Part shown: in pieces, positions 7,883 through 16,909 of the stretch
Numbering within the stretch: the stretch's first letter is position 1
Layout of the letters: each line of letters opens with the position of its first letter
Assembly (NCBI GenBank): GCA_015659815.1
Contig: DQME01000025.1
Location: forward strand, 1-37,277
Direction: 5' to 3'
Source of the DNA: Gammaproteobacteria bacterium
Lineage (GTDB): Bacteria; Pseudomonadota; Gammaproteobacteria; PS1; Pseudothioglobaceae
Length of the DNA stretch: 37,277 bases
The notes under the pieces: model-generated
Told to the model about the DNA's origin: nothing
What the model saw: only the letters and a program-made list of their open reading frames with translations
The model's database searches: none
Position numbers and translations under genes: made by a program

Positions 7883-8044
7883 TTACACCCCTACACTTGA
7901 GCTTCTTCGCTCCATAAAAATTAAGTCACGCCATTCATGGTTCATTTTGCCTAATTTTTCCCGTACCCCAACAACTTTAAAACCATTTTTTTTATGGACC
8001 GCTATGCTTGCATGGTTCTCAGAAAAAATACCAGACTCAAGAGT
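7883..8044 (-). pseudogene. C-terminal remnant of a GNAT acetyltransferase (ArsN/phosphinothricin acetyltransferase-like)
   Basis: The minus strand reads 53 codons with no start codon, beginning TLESGIFSENHASIAVHKK and continuing GFKVVGVREKLGKM, NHEWRDLIFMERRSS, then TAA at 7883-7885. The GIFxENxASIxxHxxxGFxxVGxRExxG pattern followed by WRDxxxxERRS is the C-terminal third of GNAT enzymes annotated as L-amino acid/phosphinothricin acetyltransferases or ArsN. A TAG lies immediately upstream in frame (8045-8047), and the N-terminal two thirds are absent. It directly abuts the arsR remnant in another frame, so an internal deletion probably joined the two genes. The call rests on recognised motifs, not a search. 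Confidence 0.75.
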
Positions 8045-8139
8045 CTATCATCACCGTTCTTTATTAGTAAGCGGTATATAGACAGTCTGGTTAGGTTTCC
8101 TAATTCTGAAAGAATTTGTATCATCTTGTCGTCATTCAT
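8045..8139 (-). pseudogene. N-terminal remnant of an ArsR-family winged-helix regulator
   Basis: From an ATG at 8139 the minus strand reads MNDDKMIQILSELGNLTRLS then IYRLLIKNGDD. This matches the first helices of ArsR-type repressors (LGNxTRLxIxRLLxxxG). The frame then runs into the GNAT remnant out of phase and stops after about 45 codons. The DNA-binding helix and dimerisation part of a normal ArsR protein of about 100 residues are missing. It is too short to work as a repressor. An arsR gene next to a GNAT gene is a known arrangement in arsenic-related operons. Confidence 0.65.
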
Positions 8140-8234
8140 CTGCAAATAATACCTTAATAGTTATAGTTATGTAACTATATCACTAGTTTTATAGAATTAA
8201 TTACTATATAAGTTAATTGTTAGTACTATATTGT

Positions 8235-9968
8235 CTAGTTACACTCTTTAAAAATAAGAGATCTGCAGGTTCTACATTTAACCTCATCAAGTCTGGCATA
8301 TATAGAATTAATAGCCTCGCCCTTAGACTTGAAGAAATTTTCTTTACCGATGTCATCAATAAAGTTGACTTTTTCCATAAAATCATTCACAGTGGAATTA
8401 AAATTGACAAAGTATAGACTGCCTCCTAACTTCTTTAACCGATTCTGCTCAATGAGTAAGGCGTCAACCCCTGTCAAATCAACAAAGTTTACGCCATCAC
8501 AAACTATCAATATGTGGTGAATGATTTGGTTATCTATGATTGTAGATATTTCCTTCTGTATATGGTTAATAGAGCCAAAATATATAGACATATTAATCTT
8601 TATTATTTTGAGTTGTGGACATTGAATTAGTGGCGAAGTTTTAATACTATGCATCTTCCTACTGCCGTCACTTGATTGGTTTGAGAAAGCTAGAGTTTGT
8701 ACTTCTGGAGCTGAAGTCTTAGCAATAAATAACAATAGAGACAGTAGTACCCCTAGATATATCGCAAACTCCAAATCAATTAATAGAGTTGAAGCAAAGG
8801 TAACCAAAAATATAATGCTTTCAGATTTACTGTACTTGAAGGTTTTTTTTATATGCGCAGAGTCGATTAGGTTATATGCCACCAACAATATAATCCCAGC
8901 CATAGATGCTATCGGCAAATAAGCCATAAAAGGAGCAACCAACAGAACAATAATAATCAAGATGAGTGCGGCTAATATTGCTGACAAAGGTGTCTTGGCT
9001 CCAGACTCATAATTCACCCCAGTTCTTGTGAACGAACCAGACGAGGCATAGCTAGAAAAAAAACTACCGACTATATTGGACACGCCCTGACCTATAAATT
9101 CTTGATTAGAGTTAATTTTTTGATTTGACTTGGTAGCAATTGAACGGCCAATTGATGACGCCTCAATAAGGCCAAGAAGAGCTACAGCGAAAGCTCCTGG
9201 TGCAATTTCTGTTAGCGAATGTATAGAAAAATCTGGAAACGATAATGGTGGAATAAAGGCAGTAATATTACCAACCGTGATTATGCTTGATGTAAATGAC
9301 TTTAGGGTCCAACCAACAACCCCGCCTACTAATAATCCAACAAATAGGTTCGGTAATTTAGGTTGATACCTCTTTATTAGTATTGCACTTATTACGGTAC
9401 TCATACCTATAAAAAATAGAAATCCGTTGAACTCGCTAATTCCAAAATACAGCTCTTTCCAGACCTCAATGAAACCAACACCCTTAGTAGTAGATATTCC
9501 TAATATATGTGTAATTTGGCTACTAGCAATTAAAAATGCTGCCCCAGTAGTAAATCCTATAACTACATTGTGAGATACAAAATTTACCAAAACTCCAAAC
9601 TTGGCTAAACCAAAAGCGAGTTGATATATCCCAGCCAGAAATGTCAAAGTCAAGACCATGGCAATATACTCTTCGGTCCCTGGCACCGCATGCTGGCTAA
9701 TTGTTGCAAATACAACAATAGAAATAGCAGTAGTCGGGCCTGACACCAAATGGAATGATGAACCAAAAAGTGCTGCAATGATTGGAACAACCATAGCCGT
9801 ATATAGCCCGTATTCTGGAGGCATCCCAGCTATCGTTGCAAAGGCTATGCCTTGCGGAAAAACCAGCACAGCCCCAGTCAATCCAGCAATAAAATCTGCC
9901 TTTATGGTTTCCCATGTAGTGACTCTGAGCCAGATAATAAATGGAAAAATTTCAACTAACTTAGGCAT
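8235..9968 (-). CDS. SulP-family inorganic anion transporter with STAS domain
   Basis: About 577 residues. The first about 400 form the multi-pass SulP (SLC26) transport domain, with the ADFIAGLTGAVLVFPQGIAFA and GLYTAMVVPIIAALFGSS signatures near the N terminus. A cytoplasmic STAS domain follows (about 440-540, including DGVNFVDLTGVDALL). The tail is rich in cysteine (CRTCRSLIFKEC). Members carry sulfate, bicarbonate or other anions with sodium or protons; the substrate cannot be told here. Two ATGs lie side by side. I chose the second (9968) because the AAGGA ribosome binding site is only 1 nt from the first. No carbonic anhydrase or sulfate-activation gene is adjacent. Confidence 0.9.
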   Translation of the reverse strand: MPKLVEIFPFIIWLRVTTWETIKADFIAGLTGAVLVFPQGIAFATIAGMPPEYGLYTAMVVPIIAALFGSSFHLVSGPTTAISIVVFATISQHAVPGTEEYIAMVLTLTFLAGIYQLAFGLAKFGVLVNFVSHNVVIGFTTGAAFLIASSQITHILGISTTKGVGFIEVWKELYFGISEFNGFLFFIGMSTVISAILIKRYQPKLPNLFVGLLVGGVVGWTLKSFTSSIITVGNITAFIPPLSFPDFSIHSLTEIAPGAFAVALLGLIEASSIGRSIATKSNQKINSNQEFIGQGVSNIVGSFFSSYASSGSFTRTGVNYESGAKTPLSAILAALILIIIVLLVAPFMAYLPIASMAGIILLVAYNLIDSAHIKKTFKYSKSESIIFLVTFASTLLIDLEFAIYLGVLLSLLLFIAKTSAPEVQTLAFSNQSSDGSRKMHSIKTSPLIQCPQLKIIKINMSIYFGSINHIQKEISTIIDNQIIHHILIVCDGVNFVDLTGVDALLIEQNRLKKLGGSLYFVNFNSTVNDFMEKVNFIDDIGKENFFKSKGEAINSIYARLDEVKCRTCRSLIFKECN

Positions 9969-10038
9969 CATATCCTTAACTATATTTTTATGAAAAAAAA
10001 ATGAGGATTATACTTTAAATTAGAGTTTTATGATATAG

Positions 10039-10063
10039 AAAGTAGTATAAATTCAACTACTTT
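10039..10063 (-). terminator. Weak hairpin downstream of argG
   Basis: AAAGTAGT and ACTACTTT form an 8-bp perfect stem around a 9-nt loop, 22 nt after the argG stop. The following T-run on the minus strand is short (TTTCTATAT), so termination may be inefficient. An 11-bp direct repeat TTTTATGATAT (10027-10037 and 10061-10071) flanks and overlaps the stem, in the region upstream of the SulP gene. Confidence 0.4.
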
Positions 10064-10084
10064 TATGATATGAAAAAAGTATTA

Positions 10085-11281
10085 TTACTTAAGTGACTTT
10101 AGTCGCAAACGTAGTGCATTAAGTTTGATAAAGCCAGCCGCATCTTTCTGGTCATAGGCGCCACCGTCATCTTCAAAAGTGGCTATTTTTTCACTAAACA
10201 AGCTGTTGTCAGAGCTACGCCCTACTACAGTAACACTGCCCTTATAAAGCTTCAAGCGAACGACGCCATTGACCACCTCTTGAGTCTGGTCTATTGCTGC
10301 TTGTAACATTTCACGTTCAGGTGCAAACCAAAAACCGTTATAAATCATCTCGGCATACTTGGGCATTAACTCATCCTTCAGATGTGCAGCCTCACGATCG
10401 AGTGTCAATGACTCCATCGCCCGATGAGCTTTAAGCATAACTGTACCTGCCGGGGTTTCATAACAGCCACGAGACTTCATACCTACGAAACGATTTTCAA
10501 CTATATCGTCCCTGCCTATACCGTGTGCTCCGGCACGTTTATTTAAATCCTCCATCACGCTGGCGGGGGACATCGGTTTAGAGTTGATGGCTACAATGTC
10601 ACCCTTTTCAAAAGTTATGTCGACATATTCTGCCTTGTCTGGAGCATCCTCAGGAGACACTGTCCAAAGCCACATGTCATCTTCAGGCTCCTGCCATGGA
10701 TCTTCTAAAATATCGCCCTCATAAGAGATATGCAATAAATTTGCATCCATTGAGTATGGCGATTTTTTTGATTGCTTTTTGTGGTCAATCTCAATTCCAT
10801 GTTTTTGGGCATAGTTCATCAAACTTTCCCTTGAAGATAGGTCCCATTCGCGCCAAGGAGCTATAACCTTGATATCGGCATTAAGTGCATAGGCATTGAG
10901 CTCAAATCGTACTTGGTCATTACCCTTGCCGGTTGCTCCGTGAGATATTGCGTCTGCTCCAACCTCTTCAGCAATCTCTACCAGCCTCTTAGATATCAGT
11001 GGCCTAGCTATAGATGTACCTAACAAGTATTCGCCTTCATAGATAGTGTTTGCGCGAAACATAGGAAAAACAAAATCACGAGCAAACTCTTCTCGCAAAT
11101 CTTCAATATATATCTTCTTAACTCCTGCAGCGACAGCCTTAGCACGTGCAGGCTCAACCTCCTCGCCTTGCCCTATATCTGCTGTAAAAGTTACAACTTC
11201 ACACTTATAGGTGTCCTGCAACCATTTAACAATTATGCTCGTGTCTAAACCGCCGGAATAGGCCAATACAACTTTATTCAT
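10085..11281 (-). CDS. argG: Argininosuccinate synthase
   Basis: ArgG joins citrulline and aspartate with ATP to make argininosuccinate, the penultimate step of arginine synthesis. It shows the N-type ATP pyrophosphatase loop AYSGGLDTS (about 6-14) right at the N terminus, [14 protein letters not shown], and the C-terminal [17 protein letters not shown] region. The ORF track starts at 11299. The ATG at 11281 ([15 protein letters not shown]) fits the family length better, has a GAGAG ribosome binding site, and overlaps the DUF2914 gene end by 8 nt. It is the last gene of a coupled four-gene set. Confidence 0.97.
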   Translation of the reverse strand: MNKVVLAYSGGLDTSIIVKWLQDTYKCEVVTFTADIGQGEEVEPARAKAVAAGVKKIYIEDLREEFARDFVFPMFRANTIYEGEYLLGTSIARPLISKRLVEIAEEVGADAISHGATGKGNDQVRFELNAYALNADIKVIAPWREWDLSSRESLMNYAQKHGIEIDHKKQSKKSPYSMDANLLHISYEGDILEDPWQEPEDDMWLWTVSPEDAPDKAEYVDITFEKGDIVAINSKPMSPASVMEDLNKRAGAHGIGRDDIVENRFVGMKSRGCYETPAGTVMLKAHRAMESLTLDREAAHLKDELMPKYAEMIYNGFWFAPEREMLQAAIDQTQEVVNGVVRLKLYKGSVTVVGRSSDNSLFSEKIATFEDDGGAYDQKDAAGFIKLNALRLRLKSLK

Positions 11282-11678
11282 CTTTACTCTCGAACTCAAA
11301 TGTCCTTGTTAATAAAACTTTAGATTGATGGTTTAACACATCAACAGTCCACACACCTAACCAGGTATGCCATAAATTCTTCGATGACCATACTCTCCAA
11401 CGGTCACCCCTTATATCGAAACTAACTTCAGCCATCACTCGACCTTTGTAGCTCCAGCGGTGAGTGATTCTGTCACCGTTCATACTACGTATATTAGTAA
11501 AGAAGTAGATTTTACCTAAAGAATCTACCTTGCCTGTAATGATATCTATAGGCTCTCTGTTTTGTACATTTTTTGCAAAAACAGCATTAGAAATGTTTTC
11601 ATGTGGCCATTCTGCATGCACAGAACCAAACAGTAATACTGCATAGAGTCCTACAACGTATTTAGTTAATTTACCCAT
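11274..11678 (-). CDS. Exported DUF2914-family protein
   Basis: A 134-residue protein with a signal peptide ([22 protein letters not shown], likely cleaved after HA). The body matches the DUF2914 pattern: [21 protein letters not shown], then [22 protein letters not shown] and a final LLTRTFEFE strand. It is probably a small beta-rich periplasmic domain. No enzymatic motif is visible and the function is unknown. It starts within the end of the YcgN-like gene (13-nt overlap) and its end overlaps argG by 8 nt, so the three are translated from one message. Confidence 0.8.
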   Translation of the reverse strand: MGKLTKYVVGLYAVLLFGSVHAEWPHENISNAVFAKNVQNREPIDIITGKVDSLGKIYFFTNIRSMNGDRITHRWSYKGRVMAEVSFDIRGDRWRVWSSKNLWHTWLGVWTVDVLNHQSKVLLTRTFEFESKDE

Positions 11679-12121
11679 TCTATTACATGTAAGTATGTTT
11701 GTTCATTGTTAATGTCTGCATCTGAAAAGGTTCTTCCACGAACAGAGATCCCAGCCAGATGAACAGATTCTTTGTTGCCACTGACCAAAGGGTGCCAATC
11801 ATGCAGACTTTTTTTCTCATACAAAAGCCTATAGGCACATGTACTAGGAAGCCAATTAAATTTATCTCCCCAGTCAGAATCAATCCTCAAACAGTTAGGT
11901 ACATAAGTTTGCCTAGAATTATAGTGCGAGCAGCTACAGGTTTCTTCATCTAGATAGCGACATGCAACATCAGTAAAAAATATTTCACCACTATCCTCAT
12001 CCTCAAACTTATGCAAGCAGCACCTGCCACAACCATCACACAACATCTCCCACTGATCTCTGGACATTTGTTCTAAAGACAGTTCCTCCCAAAAATTATA
12101 ATTTTGTTTTTCTCTTTGCAC
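11666..12121 (-). CDS. YcgN-like cysteine-cluster protein (UPF0260 family), GTG start
   Basis: A 151-residue cytoplasmic protein resembling E. coli YcgN: FWEELSLEQMSRDQWEMLCDGCGRCCLHKF at the N terminus (quoted in part as CDGCGRCC), then DVACRYLDEETCSC, then WLPSTCAYRLL and WHPLVSG. The many conserved cysteines suggest a metal or Fe-S site, though this family has no firmly assigned activity. The start is GTG at 12121. The preceding Sel1 gene ends with TAA at 12122-12124, directly abutting it with no ribosome binding site visible, so initiation probably relies on ribosomes finishing the Sel1 gene. Confidence 0.88.
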   Translation of the reverse strand: MQREKQNYNFWEELSLEQMSRDQWEMLCDGCGRCCLHKFEDEDSGEIFFTDVACRYLDEETCSCSHYNSRQTYVPNCLRIDSDWGDKFNWLPSTCAYRLLYEKKSLHDWHPLVSGNKESVHLAGISVRGRTFSDADINNEQTYLHVIEWVN

Positions 12122-14065
12122 TTAATTATTATTCATCATTAATCTTAGCAGCAACTTGCGCCCCTGTTCATCGCCCTGTTGTGCAGAAGATCTGGCCCAG
12201 TATATGGCTTTATTTATGTCGTAATCTACCCCGTTACCTCTTATATACATAATTGCTAGACTATTCTGAGACTTGCTTAAACCTAACACTGCGGCCTCTT
12301 GCATTAACTTAAAGGCCTTCCTGTCATCCTTTTGCACTAACGCCCCAACACTAAAAAGCCTACTAAGGTTATGTAATGCTACAGGACTACCCTGCTTTGC
12401 ACGTAGAACCAACTTTTCTAAATTGGTCATCTCAATTTTGTTTCTACTTAGAGATTCAGCTATCTCTTCTTTGGCTGGTATTGGTGCTGAAGTTTTCCCT
12501 AAAAGTGACAAATGATTACCACCTGTTCCTGGATCCTGGCTTAACTGCTCTAACAATGTTTGCTCAAAATCTGCTGGAAGTATAGATTGAATTGTATTTA
12601 TTGTAACATCGCTATTACTCTTATCCTTACTTTTACTGGCTTCAGTATTTGGGATCTCTTCTTCCTCCCGACTGTTCAATTCTATTAACTCCTGTTGTGC
12701 AGCGGAGTGCTCATTCTCAGCGGCCCTGACAAGATACATTAAAGATAAATCTTCATTCATATTAATGATTTCACCGTTACTATAAATTTTATATAGCCTA
12801 TACTGGGCCTCAGAATTGTCTTGGTCCGCTGAACGTTTATACCAATATATAGCCTTGTCAAGGTCGGGTGCAATTTTTGAGCTATTTCTATAGATGACTC
12901 CACTCAAGAATTGAGCATCCGCGTCCCCATTCGCAGCAGCAATTAGAGCCCAATGAAGTGCATTAAAGTCGTTCTGCTCTATTAGTCGACCTCTTCGATA
13001 GAGATGGGCAAGGTGTGACTGTGCGTCTAGGAATCCATTTTCCGCTAGATCATTATATATTTCAATTGCTTTATCTCCTTCGCTGTTTCTCTCGTAAGAT
13101 TTTGCTAAATAAAATAAAGATTCCTGGTTAGGCTGAGCCCCTTCAGTAGCTACACTTACTACATACAATTCTTCATCTTCCTCACTATCTTTGGTTAACT
13201 CTGATAAGCTATCAAGCGCCAACTGTGCTTTTAAATTACCATAGCTTGCTGCTGATTCATACCAAAAAACAGATCTACCTTCATCCCTATCTCCGCCCTC
13301 TCCAAGTCGGAGCATTTCGGCTAAACTAAATTGTGCCGATGAATAGTTTTGTTCTGCTGATTTTTCATACCAATCACGTGCCTTAACAAGTTCACCATTA
13401 CGTTGATAGTAGTCAGCTAAATAGTATTGAGCTTCTGGGTCTGATTGGCTGACCGCTTTCATATACCAATCCTCTGCTAGCTCTATATTCTTTTCAGTCC
13501 CAATACCTGACTCAGTAAGCTTCGCTAATATTAGTTGTGCTTGTGGGTAGCCTAGATTTGCTGCCTTATCATACCAATAGTATGCCTTGCTATTATCAAC
13601 ATCTCCTCCCTCCCCGTTCCTATACATGACAGCCAAGTTGTACTGTGCAGCTACATAGTTTTGTTCCGCCGCTTTCTCATGCCATGACCTTGCTTTTGTC
13701 AAGTCGGTGATCCCACCCAGACCGTGAAAGTAGCCATTAGCCACTATGAACTGTGCCGAGGGAAACCCCTTCTCAGCAACCCTTTCATACCAATAAAAAG
13801 CCTTCATAGTGTCTACCTCAACGTTTATGCCGTCATGGTACATATTGGCAAGACTATACTGCGCCCTAGGGTCTTCATTTTTTGCTAACTTTTCTAACTT
13901 TAAGAGTAGCTGCTTTGGGGTCAAGGCTGGTGAAAATTTAATCTCTTCTGACTGGCTTAAATTTAGTTTCTGTTTAACGGTTTCATGGCCATCTTTTGAC
14001 TGCAACAGTTGTAGTGCTTGCGCATTAATAGAGAAAATTAATGCAAAATATATTATCTTTTTCAT
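12122..14065 (-). CDS. Exported Sel1-like repeat (SLR/TPR-like) protein
   Basis: A 647-residue protein with a signal peptide (MKKIIYFALIFSINAQA), so probably periplasmic. I count about 13 Sel1-type repeats of 32-36 residues with the AQxxLAxxYxxGxGxxxDxxKAxxWYxKAAxxG consensus. Eleven run from about residue 62 to 460 and two more lie at the C terminus. An acidic, serine-rich linker without repeats separates the two blocks (about 460-560). Such alpha-solenoids usually bind partner proteins, for example in cell envelope signalling; the partner here is unknown. It is the first gene of the set leading to argG. A possible -10 (TATAGAAT, minus strand) lies near 14076-14083. Confidence 0.9.
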   Translation of the reverse strand: MKKIIYFALIFSINAQALQLLQSKDGHETVKQKLNLSQSEEIKFSPALTPKQLLLKLEKLAKNEDPRAQYSLANMYHDGINVEVDTMKAFYWYERVAEKGFPSAQFIVANGYFHGLGGITDLTKARSWHEKAAEQNYVAAQYNLAVMYRNGEGGDVDNSKAYYWYDKAANLGYPQAQLILAKLTESGIGTEKNIELAEDWYMKAVSQSDPEAQYYLADYYQRNGELVKARDWYEKSAEQNYSSAQFSLAEMLRLGEGGDRDEGRSVFWYESAASYGNLKAQLALDSLSELTKDSEEDEELYVVSVATEGAQPNQESLFYLAKSYERNSEGDKAIEIYNDLAENGFLDAQSHLAHLYRRGRLIEQNDFNALHWALIAAANGDADAQFLSGVIYRNSSKIAPDLDKAIYWYKRSADQDNSEAQYRLYKIYSNGEIINMNEDLSLMYLVRAAENEHSAAQQELIELNSREEEEIPNTEASKSKDKSNSDVTINTIQSILPADFEQTLLEQLSQDPGTGGNHLSLLGKTSAPIPAKEEIAESLSRNKIEMTNLEKLVLRAKQGSPVALHNLSRLFSVGALVQKDDRKAFKLMQEAAVLGLSKSQNSLAIMYIRGNGVDYDINKAIYWARSSAQQGDEQGRKLLLRLMMNNN

Positions 14066-14121
14066 ATTTCAAATTGAGGTTATTCTATATCAGTGTAATC
14101 ATATCTTATTTTAATATCTTG

Positions 14122-15003
14122 TTAGATTATTTGGTGTAATAATCTATCTATTCCGATTGCCACACCAGAGCAACTTGGTATAGGGTTTTCCAGTTTTTTT
14201 AAAAAATCATTGTCAAGTGCGTATATTTTTTTACCTAATATTGATCTTTTTTGGTTCTCCCTATTAAATCTCTCAAGGTATGTGTCTGAATCCTGAATCT
14301 CGTCATAGCCGTTAGCAATCTCTATACCTCTTAGATACATTTCAAATCTGCTTGCAACCTGCCCATCAATCTTTGCTAGTGCCGACTGTTGTTTCGGAAA
14401 GTCGTAGATAAAACAGATCGGTAATTTTTTTAATTCCGGCTCAACCAGATGAATAAACAATAACATCTGTAAGTCCTCAATCCAGTCAAAATCAGTAGTT
14501 AAGTTTGCCCCCCTTGCTATCTCTTTGAGCTCTTCGAAAGTTGTATTCAAGATATCAATATTGCCAAAATCAGTAAATGCATTGGAGTAAGAGATCTTTG
14601 TAACTTCATCATTCAAACCAAGTCTACGAAGTAGACTAACAATATCGTCCATAAGTTCATGAATATCAAAACCCATACGATAATACTCCAGCATTGTGAA
14701 CTCATTAAAGTTACGACTGCCGTACTCATTATCACGAAAGACTTGGCAAATCTGGTAAATATCTCCACTACCGCTTGATATAAGCTTTTTCATTTCTAAT
14801 TCTGGCGAGGTGTGCAAATATTTCACAACCTCAGAGTTGATATCAGTATTGACCTTGCAGGCTATACTGTCAATATATACGTCACTAGTTGGGGCACAAA
14901 GGAGTAAAGGTGTTTGCACTTCAATCAAGCCCTGAGAATCAAAAAAATTTCTAATTTTGCGAACTAATTTATGTCTTTTATTTAGATATGATTTGTCTTC
15001 CAT
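14122..15003 (-). CDS. epmA: EF-P--(R)-beta-lysine ligase
   Basis: EpmA is a truncated class II lysyl-tRNA synthetase paralogue that attaches (R)-beta-lysine to EF-P Lys34. The 293 residues cover only the catalytic core: motif 2 (VFRDNEYGSRNFNEFTMLEYY), the HTSPELEMKKLI stretch and the C-terminal GVAIGIDRLL motif 3. There is no N-terminal OB-fold anticodon-binding domain, which separates it from true LysS (about 500 residues). It follows efp on the same strand 95 nt downstream, which supports the assignment. The aminomutase EpmB that makes beta-lysine is not in the window. Confidence 0.93.
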   Translation of the reverse strand: MEDKSYLNKRHKLVRKIRNFFDSQGLIEVQTPLLLCAPTSDVYIDSIACKVNTDINSEVVKYLHTSPELEMKKLISSGSGDIYQICQVFRDNEYGSRNFNEFTMLEYYRMGFDIHELMDDIVSLLRRLGLNDEVTKISYSNAFTDFGNIDILNTTFEELKEIARGANLTTDFDWIEDLQMLLFIHLVEPELKKLPICFIYDFPKQQSALAKIDGQVASRFEMYLRGIEIANGYDEIQDSDTYLERFNRENQKRSILGKKIYALDNDFLKKLENPIPSCSGVAIGIDRLLHQII

Positions 15004-15098
15004 GTTTCAGTAAAAAATTAATACAAAGTTTTCAATTTAAGACAATTAAAGCAACATAGTTAAGATCTGTTAAGAGTCGTTTGACTGTTAAATGATGA

Positions 15099-15662
15099 TT
15101 ACGCTCTACCTACATATTCATTTGTACGGGTGTCTACCTTTACTTTTTCGCCGATACCAACAAATAAAGGTACCTGTACAACTACTCCAGTATTTAATGT
15201 CGCAGGCTTTCCACCAGTTCCAGCGGTATCTCCTTTAAGGCCTGGGTCTGTATCTACAACCTCCAGAATGACATGATTTGCTGGTGCAACCGAAATAGGG
15301 TTGCCGTTCCACAGTGTAACTACACAGTTGTCTTGCTCTACGAGATAGTTTACTGTATCTGACATGGCCACAGAGTCGAGAGCGTACTGCTCAAAAGAGT
15401 CAGGATCCATAAAGTGCCAAGCCTCTCCGTCTGAATATAAATACTGCATCTCGAGCTCCATCACATCTGCACCCTCTAAGGACTCGCCAGACTTAAAAGT
15501 CTTCTCTAAAGTTTTGCCAGTAATTAAATCTTTGAACTTAACTCGGTTGAAGGCTTGCCCTTTACCTGGTTTTACTATTTCGTTATTCATAATAGAACAT
15601 GGGTTACCATCAAGAATTAATTTCAAGCCATTTTTAAATTGACTAGTAGAGTAATTTGCCAT
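15099..15662 (-). CDS. efp: Translation elongation factor P
   Basis: EF-P relieves ribosomes stalled at polyproline stretches. The 187 residues match the usual length and three-domain beta-barrel layout. The loop [11 protein letters not shown] places the modified lysine at residue 34, as in E. coli, and the [14 protein letters not shown] motif lies in domain III. EpmA is encoded immediately downstream, so Lys34 beta-lysylation is expected. The ATG has no strong ribosome binding site. Confidence 0.97.
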   Translation of the reverse strand: MANYSTSQFKNGLKLILDGNPCSIMNNEIVKPGKGQAFNRVKFKDLITGKTLEKTFKSGESLEGADVMELEMQYLYSDGEAWHFMDPDSFEQYALDSVAMSDTVNYLVEQDNCVVTLWNGNPISVAPANHVILEVVDTDPGLKGDTAGTGGKPATLNTGVVVQVPLFVGIGEKVKVDTRTNEYVGRA

Positions 15663-15734
15663 TTGAATTTTTTAGTAATTTACAAGTTTTTAAAAGTATT
15701 GTGTGTAAAATTTATTAACCTATTTTACGCAATA

Positions 15735-15740
15735 TATTAT
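15735..15740 (+). promoter_or_regulatory. Possible -10 box of sucC close to the start codon
   Basis: TATTAT ends 8 nt before the sucC ATG, and AGCTTTTT, with no Shine-Dalgarno sequence, fills the gap. The layout resembles that of murE and would give a leaderless or nearly leaderless transcript. The -35 is poor (TTTATT at 15711-15716, spacer 18). Confidence 0.35.
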
Positions 15741-15748
15741 AGCTTTTT

Positions 15749-16909
15749 ATGCACATACACGAATACCAAGCCAAAGAAATATTTAGACAATTCAATATAC
15801 AAACTCCCGAGTCTATACTGATAAATAATACCCTTGAATCAGTGCATGCTTGCGAAAAACTTGGCGGCAATTTGTGGGTAGTCAAGGCCCAAGTTCATGC
15901 TGGAGGAAGAGGCAAGGGTGGCGGTGTTATTTTATGTAAAACTAAAGAAGCGGTTGAACTGGCTTGTGATAAATTGTTAGGAACAAACCTAGTTACGCCA
16001 CAAACTGACTCTAAAGGACTGCCGATTGAAAAGCTCTTGATTGAAAGTGGTCAAAACATAGAGCAAGAACTGTACCTTGGACTTTTAGTTGACAGGCAAA
16101 CTCAAAAAATTACCATTCTAGCCTCAACAGAGGGTGGCATGGACATCGAGAAGGTAGCAAGCGAAACCCCAGATAAAATTATTAAGTTTGGTGTTGACCC
16201 TCTAGGAGATTTAGATTCAAATGATTGCGCATATATTGCACGCGAACTAGGAATTTCTGGAAATTTATTAGAGCAATTCACGAATACCCTACTTGGACTA
16301 TACGAAATATTCACCACTAAAGATGTAAGCTTGATCGAGATTAATCCACTAATAATTACTGACGAAGAAAAAATATTAGCCTTAGACGGTAAGATAGATT
16401 TTGATGACAACGCCATATACAGACAGGAAGATATACTCAGTATGCGTGATACCTCTCAGGAGGAAGAAAAAGAGATACTCGCGAGCGAACACCAGCTAAA
16501 CTACATTTCACTTGATGGGACTATCGGTTGTATGGTCAATGGAGCAGGACTCGCTATGGCCACTATGGATTTAATTGAGCACCATGGAGGTTCCCCAGCA
16601 AACTTCTTAGATGTAGGTGGAGGAACTACTGCTGATCGTGTAGCTAAGGCCTTTGAACTTATTCAAACTGAACCCAATGTTAGAGGTGTTTTAGTTAATA
16701 TATTCGGGGGCATAGTTCGATGTGACCTTATTGCAGAAGGAATTATTCAGGCCATTGAAAGGGTTGGCCTTGTTTTACCAATTGTAGTCCGGCTGGAGGG
16801 CACTAACGCTCCAAAAGGGCTAGAGATACTGAATGAGTCAAACTTCAGTATACATACAGAAGCAGACTTAACTAAAGCTGCATTAAAAATTGTGGAGCTG
16901 TCTAAATGA
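15749..16909 (+). CDS. sucC: Succinyl-CoA synthetase (ADP-forming), beta subunit
   Basis: With SucD it interconverts succinyl-CoA and succinate with substrate-level ATP formation in the TCA cycle. The 386-residue protein has the [12 protein letters not shown] terminus, the ATP-grasp glycine-rich loop [14 protein letters not shown] (about 48-61), LIEINPLI, and the C-terminal [17 protein letters not shown] and [10 protein letters not shown] motifs. Its end overlaps sucD by 4 nt (ATGA). It has no partner genes from the 2-oxoglutarate dehydrogenase operon nearby. Confidence 0.97.
   Translation: MHIHEYQAKEIFRQFNIQTPESILINNTLESVHACEKLGGNLWVVKAQVHAGGRGKGGGVILCKTKEAVELACDKLLGTNLVTPQTDSKGLPIEKLLIESGQNIEQELYLGLLVDRQTQKITILASTEGGMDIEKVASETPDKIIKFGVDPLGDLDSNDCAYIARELGISGNLLEQFTNTLLGLYEIFTTKDVSLIEINPLIITDEEKILALDGKIDFDDNAIYRQEDILSMRDTSQEEEKEILASEHQLNYISLDGTIGCMVNGAGLAMATMDLIEHHGGSPANFLDVGGGTTADRVAKAFELIQTEPNVRGVLVNIFGGIVRCDLIAEGIIQAIERVGLVLPIVVRLEGTNAPKGLEILNESNFSIHTEADLTKAALKIVELSK

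Noticed and set aside
8217-8417. 66-codon plus-strand open frame at the end of the SulP gene
   Set aside because: It overlaps the SulP C terminus in antisense and shows no recognisable protein pattern.
12122-14065. Tandem DNA repeat or CRISPR-like array within the Sel1 gene
   Set aside because: The repetition is at the protein level (Sel1 units of about 36 residues); the DNA units are diverged and in one open frame.
14122-15003. A truncated lysyl-tRNA synthetase pseudogene
   Set aside because: Length and motifs fit intact EpmA, and the gene lies next to efp.
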